The notes beneath the pieces are model-generated. The model saw only the letters and a program-made list of their open reading frames with translations. It had not been told where the DNA came from and did no database searches. The translations under genes were made by a program, and so were the position numbers. Of a stretch of DNA of 64,000 nt, positions 18,352 to 26,699 are shown one piece after another (position 1 is the first letter of the stretch; the number at the start of each line of letters is the position of its first letter). Source of the stretch: a bacterium (lineage in GTDB: Bacteria > Acidobacteriota > Polarisedimenticolia > Polarisedimenticolales > Polarisedimenticolaceae); NCBI GenBank assembly GCA_024226515.1, contig JAAELQ010000147.1:186001-250000 (forward strand), read 5' to 3'.

Positions 18352-18965
18352 CGGCCGACGGAGGGGTCGCGGACTACGCCCGAGCGATCGAGCACGAGTG
18401 GTCCGAGCTCAGCGAGGGGCCCGTCGTCCTGTCGCCGCGCGACTGGGCGACCGTGCTGCGCTGGTTCGAGAACGACGTCCCGTTACAGCTGGTGAGCGAG
18501 GCGCTGCACGTGGCGGCGAAGCACCGGCGCGGGATCCGTGGACTGGGCCGGCTGGGCGAGGAGGTCGACGCGGCGTGGGAAGCGGTGCGTCAGGGCCGAA
18601 CCACGCGCGAGCCCACCGCGCAGTCGTCGGAGCGGGGCGGGATGGCGCGCGACGCGTGGCGCCGGCGGGCCGCCGAGGGTGCTGTGCTGCACCCGGCGCT
18701 GTCGGCGCTGCTGGGCGAACTGCTGTCGCAGCTCGACGGGGGAGAGCCCGCGCGGCGTGTGGACGAGGCGCTCGACGATAGGCTCCTCGACGTGGTCCCG
18801 CCGACGGCGCTCGCCGCCGCCCGGGAGGCGGTGGATCGGCAGATCGAGGGGTTTCGGGGCAGAATGGACGACGAGGTGCTCGGGGCGACGATCCGGAAGG
18901 GCCTTCTGGACCGCTTGCGGCGCGACCTCGAGCTGCCGCATCTGGCGGACGATGTCGGCCCCTGA
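18348..18965 (+). CDS. Hypothetical helical protein
   Basis: 205 residues, not recognised. The N-terminus (LSPRDWATVLRWFENDVPLQLVSEALHVA) is a predicted helix bundle of a type that resembles small replication or primosome-linked domains, but this is only an impression. The C-terminal third is also helical (DEALDDRLLDVVPPTALAAA). No signal peptide, transmembrane segment or metal motif is seen. The ATG overlaps the phosphatase stop (ATGA), so it belongs to the nadC-birA-coaX operon. Confidence 0.7.
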   Translation: MTADGGVADYARAIEHEWSELSEGPVVLSPRDWATVLRWFENDVPLQLVSEALHVAAKHRRGIRGLGRLGEEVDAAWEAVRQGRTTREPTAQSSERGGMARDAWRRRAAEGAVLHPALSALLGELLSQLDGGEPARRVDEALDDRLLDVVPPTALAAAREAVDRQIEGFRGRMDDEVLGATIRKGLLDRLRRDLELPHLADDVGP

Positions 18966-19073
18966 CCGCGGAATGCCGTTTTTTTTGGAAACCCCTGGGC
19001 CTCCGCCTGCGTTTCCTGTAACGACGGGCCGGGGTCATCTCCCCGAGTGGCCGCATGGAAGGGGGGCCGAAGC
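18966..19073 (+). other. Intergenic gap with a T8 run and an imperfect hairpin
   Basis: A run of eight T (18979-18986) follows a weak CGG-AATG-CCG stem, and GGAAAC...GTTTCC can pair just downstream. This may end the upstream operon. A long T run is rare in this GC-rich window. No clear promoter for the RND genes was seen here. Confidence 0.35.
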
Positions 19074-20231
19074 ATGCGTGAATACGGGACCAAGGGCCGC
19101 TGGGTGAAGCCGGCGCTGTTGGCATTGCTGGTGTTACCGGCGCTGGGACTGTGCGGTTGCCTGGGTGGCGGAGCCTCCGGGACGTCAGCCGCGGCGACCA
19201 CGACGGAAGCGCCCGAGGAGGCGGAGGACGACGCGATCGCCGTCAAGCTGGCGGCGGTGCAGCGTGAGGCGATGTCGGCGCTGTACACGACGAGCGCGCG
19301 CCTGCGCGCCGAGAGACGCGCCACGGTCACGGCCCGGACGCCGGGCATCGTGCGCGAGCTGCTCGTCGAGGAGGGAGACATCGTCCGGGCCGGCCAGGAG
19401 CTGGCGATCCTCGAAGACGACGAGCAGCGCATCGAATTCGCCCGCACGCGCGACGTCCGCGACACCCGGGTGCGCGAGCTCGAGCGGGCCAGAACGCTGC
19501 ACGAGCAGGGGATGGTGGCCGAGGAGGAGTTCGAGACGACGCGTCGCGAGGCCGAGGTCGCGCGACACGACGCCTCGTTGGCCGAGCTACGCCTCCAGCG
19601 CACCGTGATCCGCGCTCCGTTCGCGGGCGTGGTGCTGAGTCGGCACCTCGACCCCGGCGCGACGGTCGCTGACGGCACGTCGGTCTACGACGTCGCGGAC
19701 CTCGACCCGCTCTACACGGATATTCAGATCCCCGAGCGGCACGTGGGCCGTATGGCCCCGGGTCAGAGCGTGCGGCTCGTCGCCGACGCGTCGGGAGACA
19801 CGGCGCAGGCCAACATCGAGCGCATCGCCCCCGGCGTGGACGGCGAGACCGGAACGGTCAAGGTGACGCTGGCGATCGCGGGCCGCAACCGACTGCGGCC
19901 GGGTAGCTTCGTTCGCGGCGAGATCGTGACCGACACGCACGCGCAGGCGCTGGTCGTGCCGCGCTCGGCGCTCGTCGCGGAGGGCCGCCGGTGGTTGGTC
20001 TACCGGCTGACCAGCGACGGAGAGACCGTCGAACGGCTCGAGGTCGTGCGCGGTTACGAGGAGGGCAACCTCGTCGAGATCCTGCACGCTGTCGATCCTG
20101 CGCGCGCACTCGCCGTGGGCGACCGCGTCGTGGTGCTCGGAGCGTCGGCGCTGACCGATGGCGCCAGGATCCGCGTTGAGGAGGCGGGTGAGGCTGCGGA
20201 AGACGATGGAGTGACCGGTGTCGCTTCCTGA
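19074..20231 (+). CDS. RND efflux periplasmic adaptor lipoprotein (membrane fusion protein)
   Basis: 385 residues. A signal peptide with lipobox LCGC places lipidated Cys29 at the mature end. The barrel-sandwich/lipoyl half (LRAERRATVTARTPGIVREL, VEEGDIVRAGQELAILEDD) precedes a short alpha-hairpin. The second lipoyl half (TVIRAPFAGVVLSRHLDPGA), beta-barrel and membrane-proximal domains follow. Such adaptors link an inner-membrane RND pump to an outer-membrane channel. The ATG at 19074 follows an AAGGGGGG box. It overlaps the first RND gene by 14 bases. No TolC-like channel gene is in the window. Confidence 0.93.
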   Translation: MREYGTKGRWVKPALLALLVLPALGLCGCLGGGASGTSAAATTTEAPEEAEDDAIAVKLAAVQREAMSALYTTSARLRAERRATVTARTPGIVRELLVEEGDIVRAGQELAILEDDEQRIEFARTRDVRDTRVRELERARTLHEQGMVAEEEFETTRREAEVARHDASLAELRLQRTVIRAPFAGVVLSRHLDPGATVADGTSVYDVADLDPLYTDIQIPERHVGRMAPGQSVRLVADASGDTAQANIERIAPGVDGETGTVKVTLAIAGRNRLRPGSFVRGEIVTDTHAQALVVPRSALVAEGRRWLVYRLTSDGETVERLEVVRGYEEGNLVEILHAVDPARALAVGDRVVVLGASALTDGARIRVEEAGEAAEDDGVTGVAS

Positions 20232-23200
20232 TCTGTCGGTCCGCCGCCCCGTCACCGTCTTCGTGGCCACGCTGGCGGTGACCGTTTTCGGGTTCATCGC
20301 CGCGAACCAGCTCGACGTGGAGTTGCTGCCCGATCTCTCGTTTCCGACGCTGACGATCCAGACCGAGTACTCCGACGCGGCCCCCGTGTCGGTCGAGCAG
20401 TTCGTCACGCGCCCGATGGAAGAGAGCGTGGGAGTTATCCCCGGACTGCGCGAGATGCGCTCGGTCTCCCGCGCGGGTGTCTCGGAGGTCGTGCTCGAGT
20501 TCGACTGGGACGAGCCGATGGGCCGAGTGTCGATGGAGGTCCGCGAGAAGATGGGTCTGGCCGAGCTGCCGCGCGAGGCCGCTCGGCCGCGCTTGCTGCG
20601 CTTCGACCCGTCGCTCGATCCGATCGTGCGACTCGCTTTCTCCGGCGAACGTTCGCTGGACGAACTGCGGCAGGTCGCCGAGCGTTGGCTGCGGCCGAGA
20701 CTCGAGGCCGTCAGCGGCGTGGCGGCGGCGAAGGTCCGCGGCGGGCTGGACGCCGAGATCCAGATCGAGGCTGACGAGGATCGGTTGGCCGCCCTGGGCC
20801 TGACGCTGGACGACCTGGGCTCGGCGCTGCGCTCGGAGAACGTCAACCGGCCCGGCGGGACGATCAAGGACTGGGGCGCGGTCTACCTCGTGCGGACGAT
20901 GCACGAGTTCGAAGATCTCGAGCAGGTGCGCAAGACCGTGGTGCGCGACCAGGACTCCGGCCGTGTCCGCGTCGAGGATGTCGCCGTGGTTCGTCGCGGC
21001 CACCGGGACCGGGACGAGATCACGCGCAACTCGGGCGAGGAGGCGGTGGAGATCGCGCTGTATCGCGAAGGCTCGTCGAATACGCTCGCCGTCTCGGCCG
21101 CCATCCGCGAGCAGCTGGCCGAGCTCGAGTCCGAGATGGGTGCCGATCTCAGGCTGACGCTGTTGACCGATCAGTCGACCTACATCGGCCGCGCGGTCAA
21201 CGAGGTGCGCAACGCGGCGCTGCTCGGCGGAGTGCTGGCGATCCTCGTGCTGTATTTCTTCCTGCGCGACGCGGCCTCGACGGCGGTCGTGACGTTGACG
21301 ATTCCGATCTCCGTGGTTGCGACGTTCCTGCCGATGTTCAAGGCGGGCGTGACGCTGAACATCATGTCGCTCGGTGGACTGGCGCTGGGGATCGGCATGC
21401 TCGTGGACAACTCGATCGTCGTGCTCGAGGCGATCGACAGGCACCGCCGCAAGGGTGTCGGTCGGGCCGAGGCGGCCCGGCTCGGTGGGGCGGAGGTCGC
21501 CGGCGCGGTGACCGCGGCGACGCTGACGACGGTCTGCGTGTTCCTTCCGATCGTCTTCGTGCAGGGCGTCGCCGGTCAACTGTTCTACGACCTGGCGGTG
21601 ACGGTCTGCCTGTCGCTGCTGGCGTCGCTCGTCGTTTCGTTGACGTTGATTCCGATGCTGTCCGCGCTGGAATACGGAGAGCTGCGCCGCGTGACGCCGC
21701 GCGCCGCCGTGGGCAGCCCGCGTCCGTGGGGCGAGACACTGCTGCGGCCCGTGCGCCGCGAGCTGCCGATGGCGCTGCGTGCAGCCGGAGCGCTCGTCTT
21801 TCCGCTATGGGCCGTGCTCGTCCTCGTCTGGCGCGCCGTGCTAAGGCCGCTGGTGCTCGGCCTCTTGCTGCTGCTGCAGGGCGCACTACACCTGCTCGTG
21901 GCCGCCGTCGGCGCCGCGTGGTGGGGGATTGCCTGGACGTTCCATGCGCTGAGCTGGCCCGCGACGCGCGTCTTCGACGGCCTCGGCGCGGCGTATCCTG
22001 GCGTCGTGCGCGGGGCGTTGCGTGCGCGCTGGGCGATTCTCCCGCTGAGCTTCGCTCTGTTCGCGCTGTCGCTCGGCGTGTTCTCTTTGCTCGGGACCGA
22101 CCTCGTCCCCGATCTGGCCCAGGGCGAGTTCGCGTTCCGGCTGAAGTCGGGCGAGGGCAGCACGTTGCAGAGCACCGCTGACGTCGTGGCGCGCATCGAG
22201 AGCCGCATGGCCGAGGACCCGCGCGTCGCGCGCGTCTTCTCCGTCGTGGGCAGCCTGCCCTCGACTGCCTCGGGGCGGCAGACGTTCGGTGAGAACCTGG
22301 CACAGATCAACCTCGTGCTGAAGGACGGGCTCGGCGAGGGAGCCGAGGCCGAGACGGTGCGGCGCATGCGTCGTGCACTGGAGCTGTTCCCCGGGGTCGA
22401 GGCGGAGCTGGTGCGGCCTTCCGTGCTGGCGGTGCGGCCGCCGATCGTGTTGAACCTGTTCGGGGACGACCTCGGCGCGCTCGACCGCGCCTCGGCGGAG
22501 ATGGTGCAGCGGATCGGCGGGATCGCCGGTGTCGAGGACGTCGCGTCGACGTCCGAGCCGGGCAACCCGGAGATCACGATCGAGCTCGACCGCGAGCGCG
22601 CCGCGGACCTCGGCGTCGTGGCCGAGCGTCTGGGCGAGTCGCTGCGGCGTCAGATCCGCGGCGACGTCGTGGGGCAGTTCCGCGAGGGTGAGGAACGGAT
22701 CGACATCCGCCTGCGCGCCTCCGAGGACGCACGCGATCGCGCCGCACGCGTGCAGGACCTACGCTACCGGCTGGAGAACGGGACCGCCGTGCCGGTGTCG
22801 GCCGTGGCCGAGGTCAAGCTCGGGCGCGGACCGGCGGCGATCCATCGCGTCTCCGGCGGACGCGTGGCCCAGGTCACCGCGCGCACGTCCGACCCCGATC
22901 TGGGCCGCGTGCTCGGCGAGGTGCGAGAGCGCGCGCTGCGGCTCGAGACGGCCGGGGTCGTGGCCGAGATGGCGGGGCAGGATCGCGACCTGGCCGTTTC
23001 CTTCTCCAGCCTCAAGCTGGCCCTGGCCCTGGCGATCTTCATGGTCTACGTGGTGATGGCGGTGCAGTTCGAATCGCTGCGCTATCCGTTCGTGATTCTG
23101 CTCTCGGTGCCGCTGGGCGTCGTCGGCGTGGTCGCCGCGCTGTGGCTGACCGCCACGCCGGTCAGCGTGCTGGCGCTGATCGGGGCGGTGATGCTCGCGG

Positions 23201-23553
23201 GGATCGTCGTCAACAACGCGATCGTGCTGGTCGACGCGATCAACCGTCGATGCGACGCGGGCCAGGAGGTGCGGGAGGCGATCGTGGATGCGGGCCGCGA
23301 GCGGCTGCGTCCGATCGTGATGACGACCGCGACGACGGTGCTGGCGCTGATGCCGATGGCGCTCGGCCTGGGCTCGGGCGCCGAGCTGCGACGGCCGCTC
23401 GCGATCACGGTCGTCGGTGGGCTAAGCGCGGCGACGCTGTTGACGTTGATCGTCATCCCGTGCCTGTATCTCGCCTTCTCGCGTGTGGGGAACGAGCCCG
23501 CGGTCGCCTCCTCGGCCGTCCCCGGCGGCGAGGCGGAGGAGATCGCGTCGTGA
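20218..23553 (+). CDS. RND-family efflux permease, HAE1/AcrB-like, with an extra hydrophobic insert
   Basis: 1111 residues. Proton-driven inner-membrane pump; the start LPDLSVRRPVTVFVATLAVTV and the conserved GGLALGIGMLVDNSIVVLEA and PIVFVQGVAGQLFYDLA segments fit AcrB-like exporters. The proton-relay aspartate is present in the LVDNSIV motif. The linker between TM6 and TM7 is unusually long: residues 518-578 add about 60 strongly hydrophobic residues, enough for two extra helices. A typical AcrB has only a short amphipathic helix there. GTG start with GGAG six bases upstream. The substrate is unknown. Confidence 0.94.
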   Translation: MSLPDLSVRRPVTVFVATLAVTVFGFIAANQLDVELLPDLSFPTLTIQTEYSDAAPVSVEQFVTRPMEESVGVIPGLREMRSVSRAGVSEVVLEFDWDEPMGRVSMEVREKMGLAELPREAARPRLLRFDPSLDPIVRLAFSGERSLDELRQVAERWLRPRLEAVSGVAAAKVRGGLDAEIQIEADEDRLAALGLTLDDLGSALRSENVNRPGGTIKDWGAVYLVRTMHEFEDLEQVRKTVVRDQDSGRVRVEDVAVVRRGHRDRDEITRNSGEEAVEIALYREGSSNTLAVSAAIREQLAELESEMGADLRLTLLTDQSTYIGRAVNEVRNAALLGGVLAILVLYFFLRDAASTAVVTLTIPISVVATFLPMFKAGVTLNIMSLGGLALGIGMLVDNSIVVLEAIDRHRRKGVGRAEAARLGGAEVAGAVTAATLTTVCVFLPIVFVQGVAGQLFYDLAVTVCLSLLASLVVSLTLIPMLSALEYGELRRVTPRAAVGSPRPWGETLLRPVRRELPMALRAAGALVFPLWAVLVLVWRAVLRPLVLGLLLLLQGALHLLVAAVGAAWWGIAWTFHALSWPATRVFDGLGAAYPGVVRGALRARWAILPLSFALFALSLGVFSLLGTDLVPDLAQGEFAFRLKSGEGSTLQSTADVVARIESRMAEDPRVARVFSVVGSLPSTASGRQTFGENLAQINLVLKDGLGEGAEAETVRRMRRALELFPGVEAELVRPSVLAVRPPIVLNLFGDDLGALDRASAEMVQRIGGIAGVEDVASTSEPGNPEITIELDRERAADLGVVAERLGESLRRQIRGDVVGQFREGEERIDIRLRASEDARDRAARVQDLRYRLENGTAVPVSAVAEVKLGRGPAAIHRVSGGRVAQVTARTSDPDLGRVLGEVRERALRLETAGVVAEMAGQDRDLAVSFSSLKLALALAIFMVYVVMAVQFESLRYPFVILLSVPLGVVGVVAALWLTATPVSVLALIGAVMLAGIVVNNAIVLVDAINRRCDAGQEVREAIVDAGRERLRPIVMTTATTVLALMPMALGLGSGAELRRPLAITVVGGLSAATLLTLIVIPCLYLAFSRVGNEPAVASSAVPGGEAEEIAS

Positions 23554-26500
23554 GGTGGACCGGGTGGCCGCTGGACCGGCCGATCGCCACGGTGATGATG
23601 CTGATCTGCATCACCGTCCTCGGCGCAGTGGCGGTGTTCCACCTGCCGCTCGGGCTGCTGCCGATCGTCAACGAGCCCGAGATCGACATCTCGGTTCCGT
23701 TCCCCGGTGCCCATCCGCTGGAGGCGTTGCGCCAGGTCGTCGAGCCGATCGAGGCGGAGGTCGCCTCGATCCCGGAGGTCAAGCACATCTACGGTTTCGT
23801 CGGTCCGGACTTCGCCGAGGTCGAGGTTCAGTTCGACTGGAACGCGGATCTCGACGTCAAGAAGAGCGAGGTGCGCGATGCCGTCGAGCGCGCTCGCGCC
23901 GAGCTTCCGGCGGGCGTCGGCCACGTGCGGGTCGAGGGCGACACCGACGGTCCGGGGGCCGAGGTGCTGAACGGCCGGATCTCGGCCCGGCGCGACCTCT
24001 CGGAGTCGTGGGAGCTCCTCGACCGCAGGATTCGCCAGCCGCTCGAGCGCATTCGCGGCGTGGCGCGCGTCCAGTTGTACGGCGTGGATCCACAGGAGGT
24101 CAGGATCGACCTCGATCTCGCCGCGCTGAAGCAACACGGGATCGAGGTCGGCGAGCTGATCGAGCGCGTCGAGTCGGCGAACCTGGATATGGACCTCGGC
24201 ACGATCCATGGCGGCGCGTTGCGTTACGACGTCCGGACCTCGGCGCGCTTCCACGAGGTGGAGCCGCTGCGACGCCTTCCGCTGGGGCGTGACGGCCTCG
24301 AGTTGGCCGACGTTGCGGACGTGGCGCTTCGCGAGCCGGAGCTGACGCGCGGACGGCATCTCAACCGCGACTTCGCCATCGGCTTCGACATCTTCAAGGA
24401 ACCGACCGCGAACACGATCGAGACCGTCGATCGGCTGATGCAGCGCATCGGTGAGATCGAGAACGACCCGGAGCTCGAGGGGATCACGGTCCTCGTATGG
24501 GACAACGCCGGCGAGTCGATCCGCATGGCGCTGTACGGACTACGCAACGCCGGTTTCTTCGGCGGGGTGCTGGCCGTTTCCGTGTTGTTCCTGTTCCTGC
24601 GCAGGATCGTGACGACCGCCATCGTCGCCGTCGCCATCCCGTTCTCGCTGCTGGTCACGTGCGGCGCGATGTTCATGCTGGGGATGGAGTTCAATGTACT
24701 GACCCTGCTGGGGCTGATGCTCGGCGTGGGAATGCTGGTCGACAATGCGGTCGTCGTCATCGAGAACGTCTTCCGGCTGCAAGGCAAGGGGATGTCGGCC
24801 GACGCGGCGGCGCGTCTCGGCGTGCGTCAGGTCGCGACGGCGGTCGTCGCCGCGACGGCTACGACGGTCATCGTCTGGTCCTGGCTGTTCATCATCGAGC
24901 CGAACGAGATGAAGATCTACATCGGTCAGGTGGCGGCGGTGATCTGCCTCGCCGTGGTCTGCTCGCTGGTCATCTCGTTGACGTTCATCCCGCTGGCGGC
25001 GGTGCGCTTCGTTCCGCGCAGGCGGGTCGCCGGCGGCTTCCTGCTTTCGTGGGTCGTTCCGCGGTATCGCGAGGTGCTCGGCTGGACGCTGCGCCACCGC
25101 TTCCTCACGCTGTTGCCGCTGTTCCTGCTGGCGGCGAGCGCGATGGTCCCGATCCAGTTGATCGACAAGTCGGGCGAGCCCGAGACGGCGCAGCGCGACG
25201 TGCAGATCAACTACCAGATCCACGACGATACCACGCGCGACGTGCTCGAGGGCTACATCAACATCGTCGAAGACTGGGTCGAGAGTCGCGCGGAGGAGCT
25301 GCAGTACGAACAGATCTACTCCTGGTTCCAGGAGCCGCGCGGGGCGATCACCCGCGTCTATCTGCCGCAGCAGCGCTCGAGCAAGGCCGACATCAAGCAG
25401 CTGCGCGAGCGGCTGCGTGTCGGCATGCCGGTGATGCCGGGGGTCGAGCTCGAGATCGGAGATCGCCGCGGGCGCGACCGTGGCCCGCGCAGCGGCGTCG
25501 TGGTGCGCGTCGCCGTTCACGGCGAGGACCCGGAGTTCCTCGAGGAGCTGGCGTACGACGCCGAGTCGCGTCTGCGCGGACTGCCCGACGTGATCGAGGT
25601 CTGGGGCCCGTCGCTGGTCGGGCGCCAGGAGGCGCGGGTCGAGATCGATCCGGAGCGCGCGCGCCGGCTCGACGTCAGTCCGCAGAGCGTGGCGGACGCC
25701 GTCAGCTTCGTGTTCCGCGGGCGCCACCTGCGCCGTTTTCACGGCGAGAGCGGTGAGGTCGATCTGATCGTGGGCCTGTCCGAGTTCGAGCGTCCCGGCG
25801 TCGCGTCGCTCGACGACCTGCCGGTGCCGTCGGTCGACGGGCGGACGGTCCCGCTCGGTTCGGTGGCGCAGATCGAGCATTCGCGCACGCGACCCAACAT
25901 CCGGCGCGTGGACCGGCGTACGACGGCGTGGATCACTCTCGAGTTCGACGAGGAGAACACGACCGGCATTCAGGCGCAGGAACTCGTCGAGACGCAGATG
26001 GCCGGGCTCGACCTGCCCGAGGGTTATTCCTGGGACTGGGGGCGGCGGCATCACGACGACAACGAGGCGCTCGGCGTGATGTTCCGCGGCCTGCTGCTGT
26101 CGTTGCTGGTCGTCGTGCTGCTGATGGCGGCCCTGTTCGAGTCGTTCACGCAACCGCTGGCGATCCTGATCACGCTGCCGCTGGCGCTGTTCGGGGCGTT
26201 CTGGAGTCTGTGGCTGTTCGGGTTCGACCTGGAGATTCTCGGCTTCATCGGGATCGTCATCCTCGTCGGCGTGGTCGTGAACAACGGAATCGTGATGGTG
26301 GAACACGTCAACGCCCTGCGCCGAGAAGGGCAGGCGCGTAGCGACGCCCTCGTCGAGGGCTGCGGCGACCGCCTGCGCCCGGTGCTGATGACCGCCATCA
26401 CGACCGTCTGCGGCCTGACGCCGCTGGCCATGTCGCAGTTCACCGTGGCCGGCGTCTATATCCAGACGCTCGCCGTGGCGATGATCGGCGGACTGATCTC

Positions 26501-26657
26501 CTCGACCGTGTTCACGCTCGTGGCGTTGCCGGTGTGGTACACGGCGGTCGAGGATCTCGGCGCCGTCCTTGCGGGGCTGCTGCCCGGCCGCCGCATGGGT
26601 CGCGGCCTGCGGCTGCCGCGCGCGGACGTGCTTGTCGGAGGACCGCAGCGCAACTGA
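23550..26657 (+). CDS. Second RND-family efflux permease
   Basis: 1035 residues. The GTG overlaps the TGA of the first permease (GTGA). The N-terminus is MRWTGWPLDRPIATVMMLI, and TM4 carries GLMLGVGMLVDNAVVVIENV with its aspartate. Two porter halves are visible, and the C-terminal transmembrane block has LVGVVVNNGIVMVEHVNALR. It differs clearly from the first permease and lacks its hydrophobic insert. The pair may work as a heteromeric pump, like MdtBC, sharing the single adaptor upstream, or as two pumps with different substrates. The sequence does not decide. Confidence 0.94.
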   Translation: MRWTGWPLDRPIATVMMLICITVLGAVAVFHLPLGLLPIVNEPEIDISVPFPGAHPLEALRQVVEPIEAEVASIPEVKHIYGFVGPDFAEVEVQFDWNADLDVKKSEVRDAVERARAELPAGVGHVRVEGDTDGPGAEVLNGRISARRDLSESWELLDRRIRQPLERIRGVARVQLYGVDPQEVRIDLDLAALKQHGIEVGELIERVESANLDMDLGTIHGGALRYDVRTSARFHEVEPLRRLPLGRDGLELADVADVALREPELTRGRHLNRDFAIGFDIFKEPTANTIETVDRLMQRIGEIENDPELEGITVLVWDNAGESIRMALYGLRNAGFFGGVLAVSVLFLFLRRIVTTAIVAVAIPFSLLVTCGAMFMLGMEFNVLTLLGLMLGVGMLVDNAVVVIENVFRLQGKGMSADAAARLGVRQVATAVVAATATTVIVWSWLFIIEPNEMKIYIGQVAAVICLAVVCSLVISLTFIPLAAVRFVPRRRVAGGFLLSWVVPRYREVLGWTLRHRFLTLLPLFLLAASAMVPIQLIDKSGEPETAQRDVQINYQIHDDTTRDVLEGYINIVEDWVESRAEELQYEQIYSWFQEPRGAITRVYLPQQRSSKADIKQLRERLRVGMPVMPGVELEIGDRRGRDRGPRSGVVVRVAVHGEDPEFLEELAYDAESRLRGLPDVIEVWGPSLVGRQEARVEIDPERARRLDVSPQSVADAVSFVFRGRHLRRFHGESGEVDLIVGLSEFERPGVASLDDLPVPSVDGRTVPLGSVAQIEHSRTRPNIRRVDRRTTAWITLEFDEENTTGIQAQELVETQMAGLDLPEGYSWDWGRRHHDDNEALGVMFRGLLLSLLVVVLLMAALFESFTQPLAILITLPLALFGAFWSLWLFGFDLEILGFIGIVILVGVVVNNGIVMVEHVNALRREGQARSDALVEGCGDRLRPVLMTAITTVCGLTPLAMSQFTVAGVYIQTLAVAMIGGLISSTVFTLVALPVWYTAVEDLGAVLAGLLPGRRMGRGLRLPRADVLVGGPQRN

Positions 26658-26699
26658 CCGCGACCCGCGTCCCACTCGCCTCCCGATAGCGCAGTTCGT

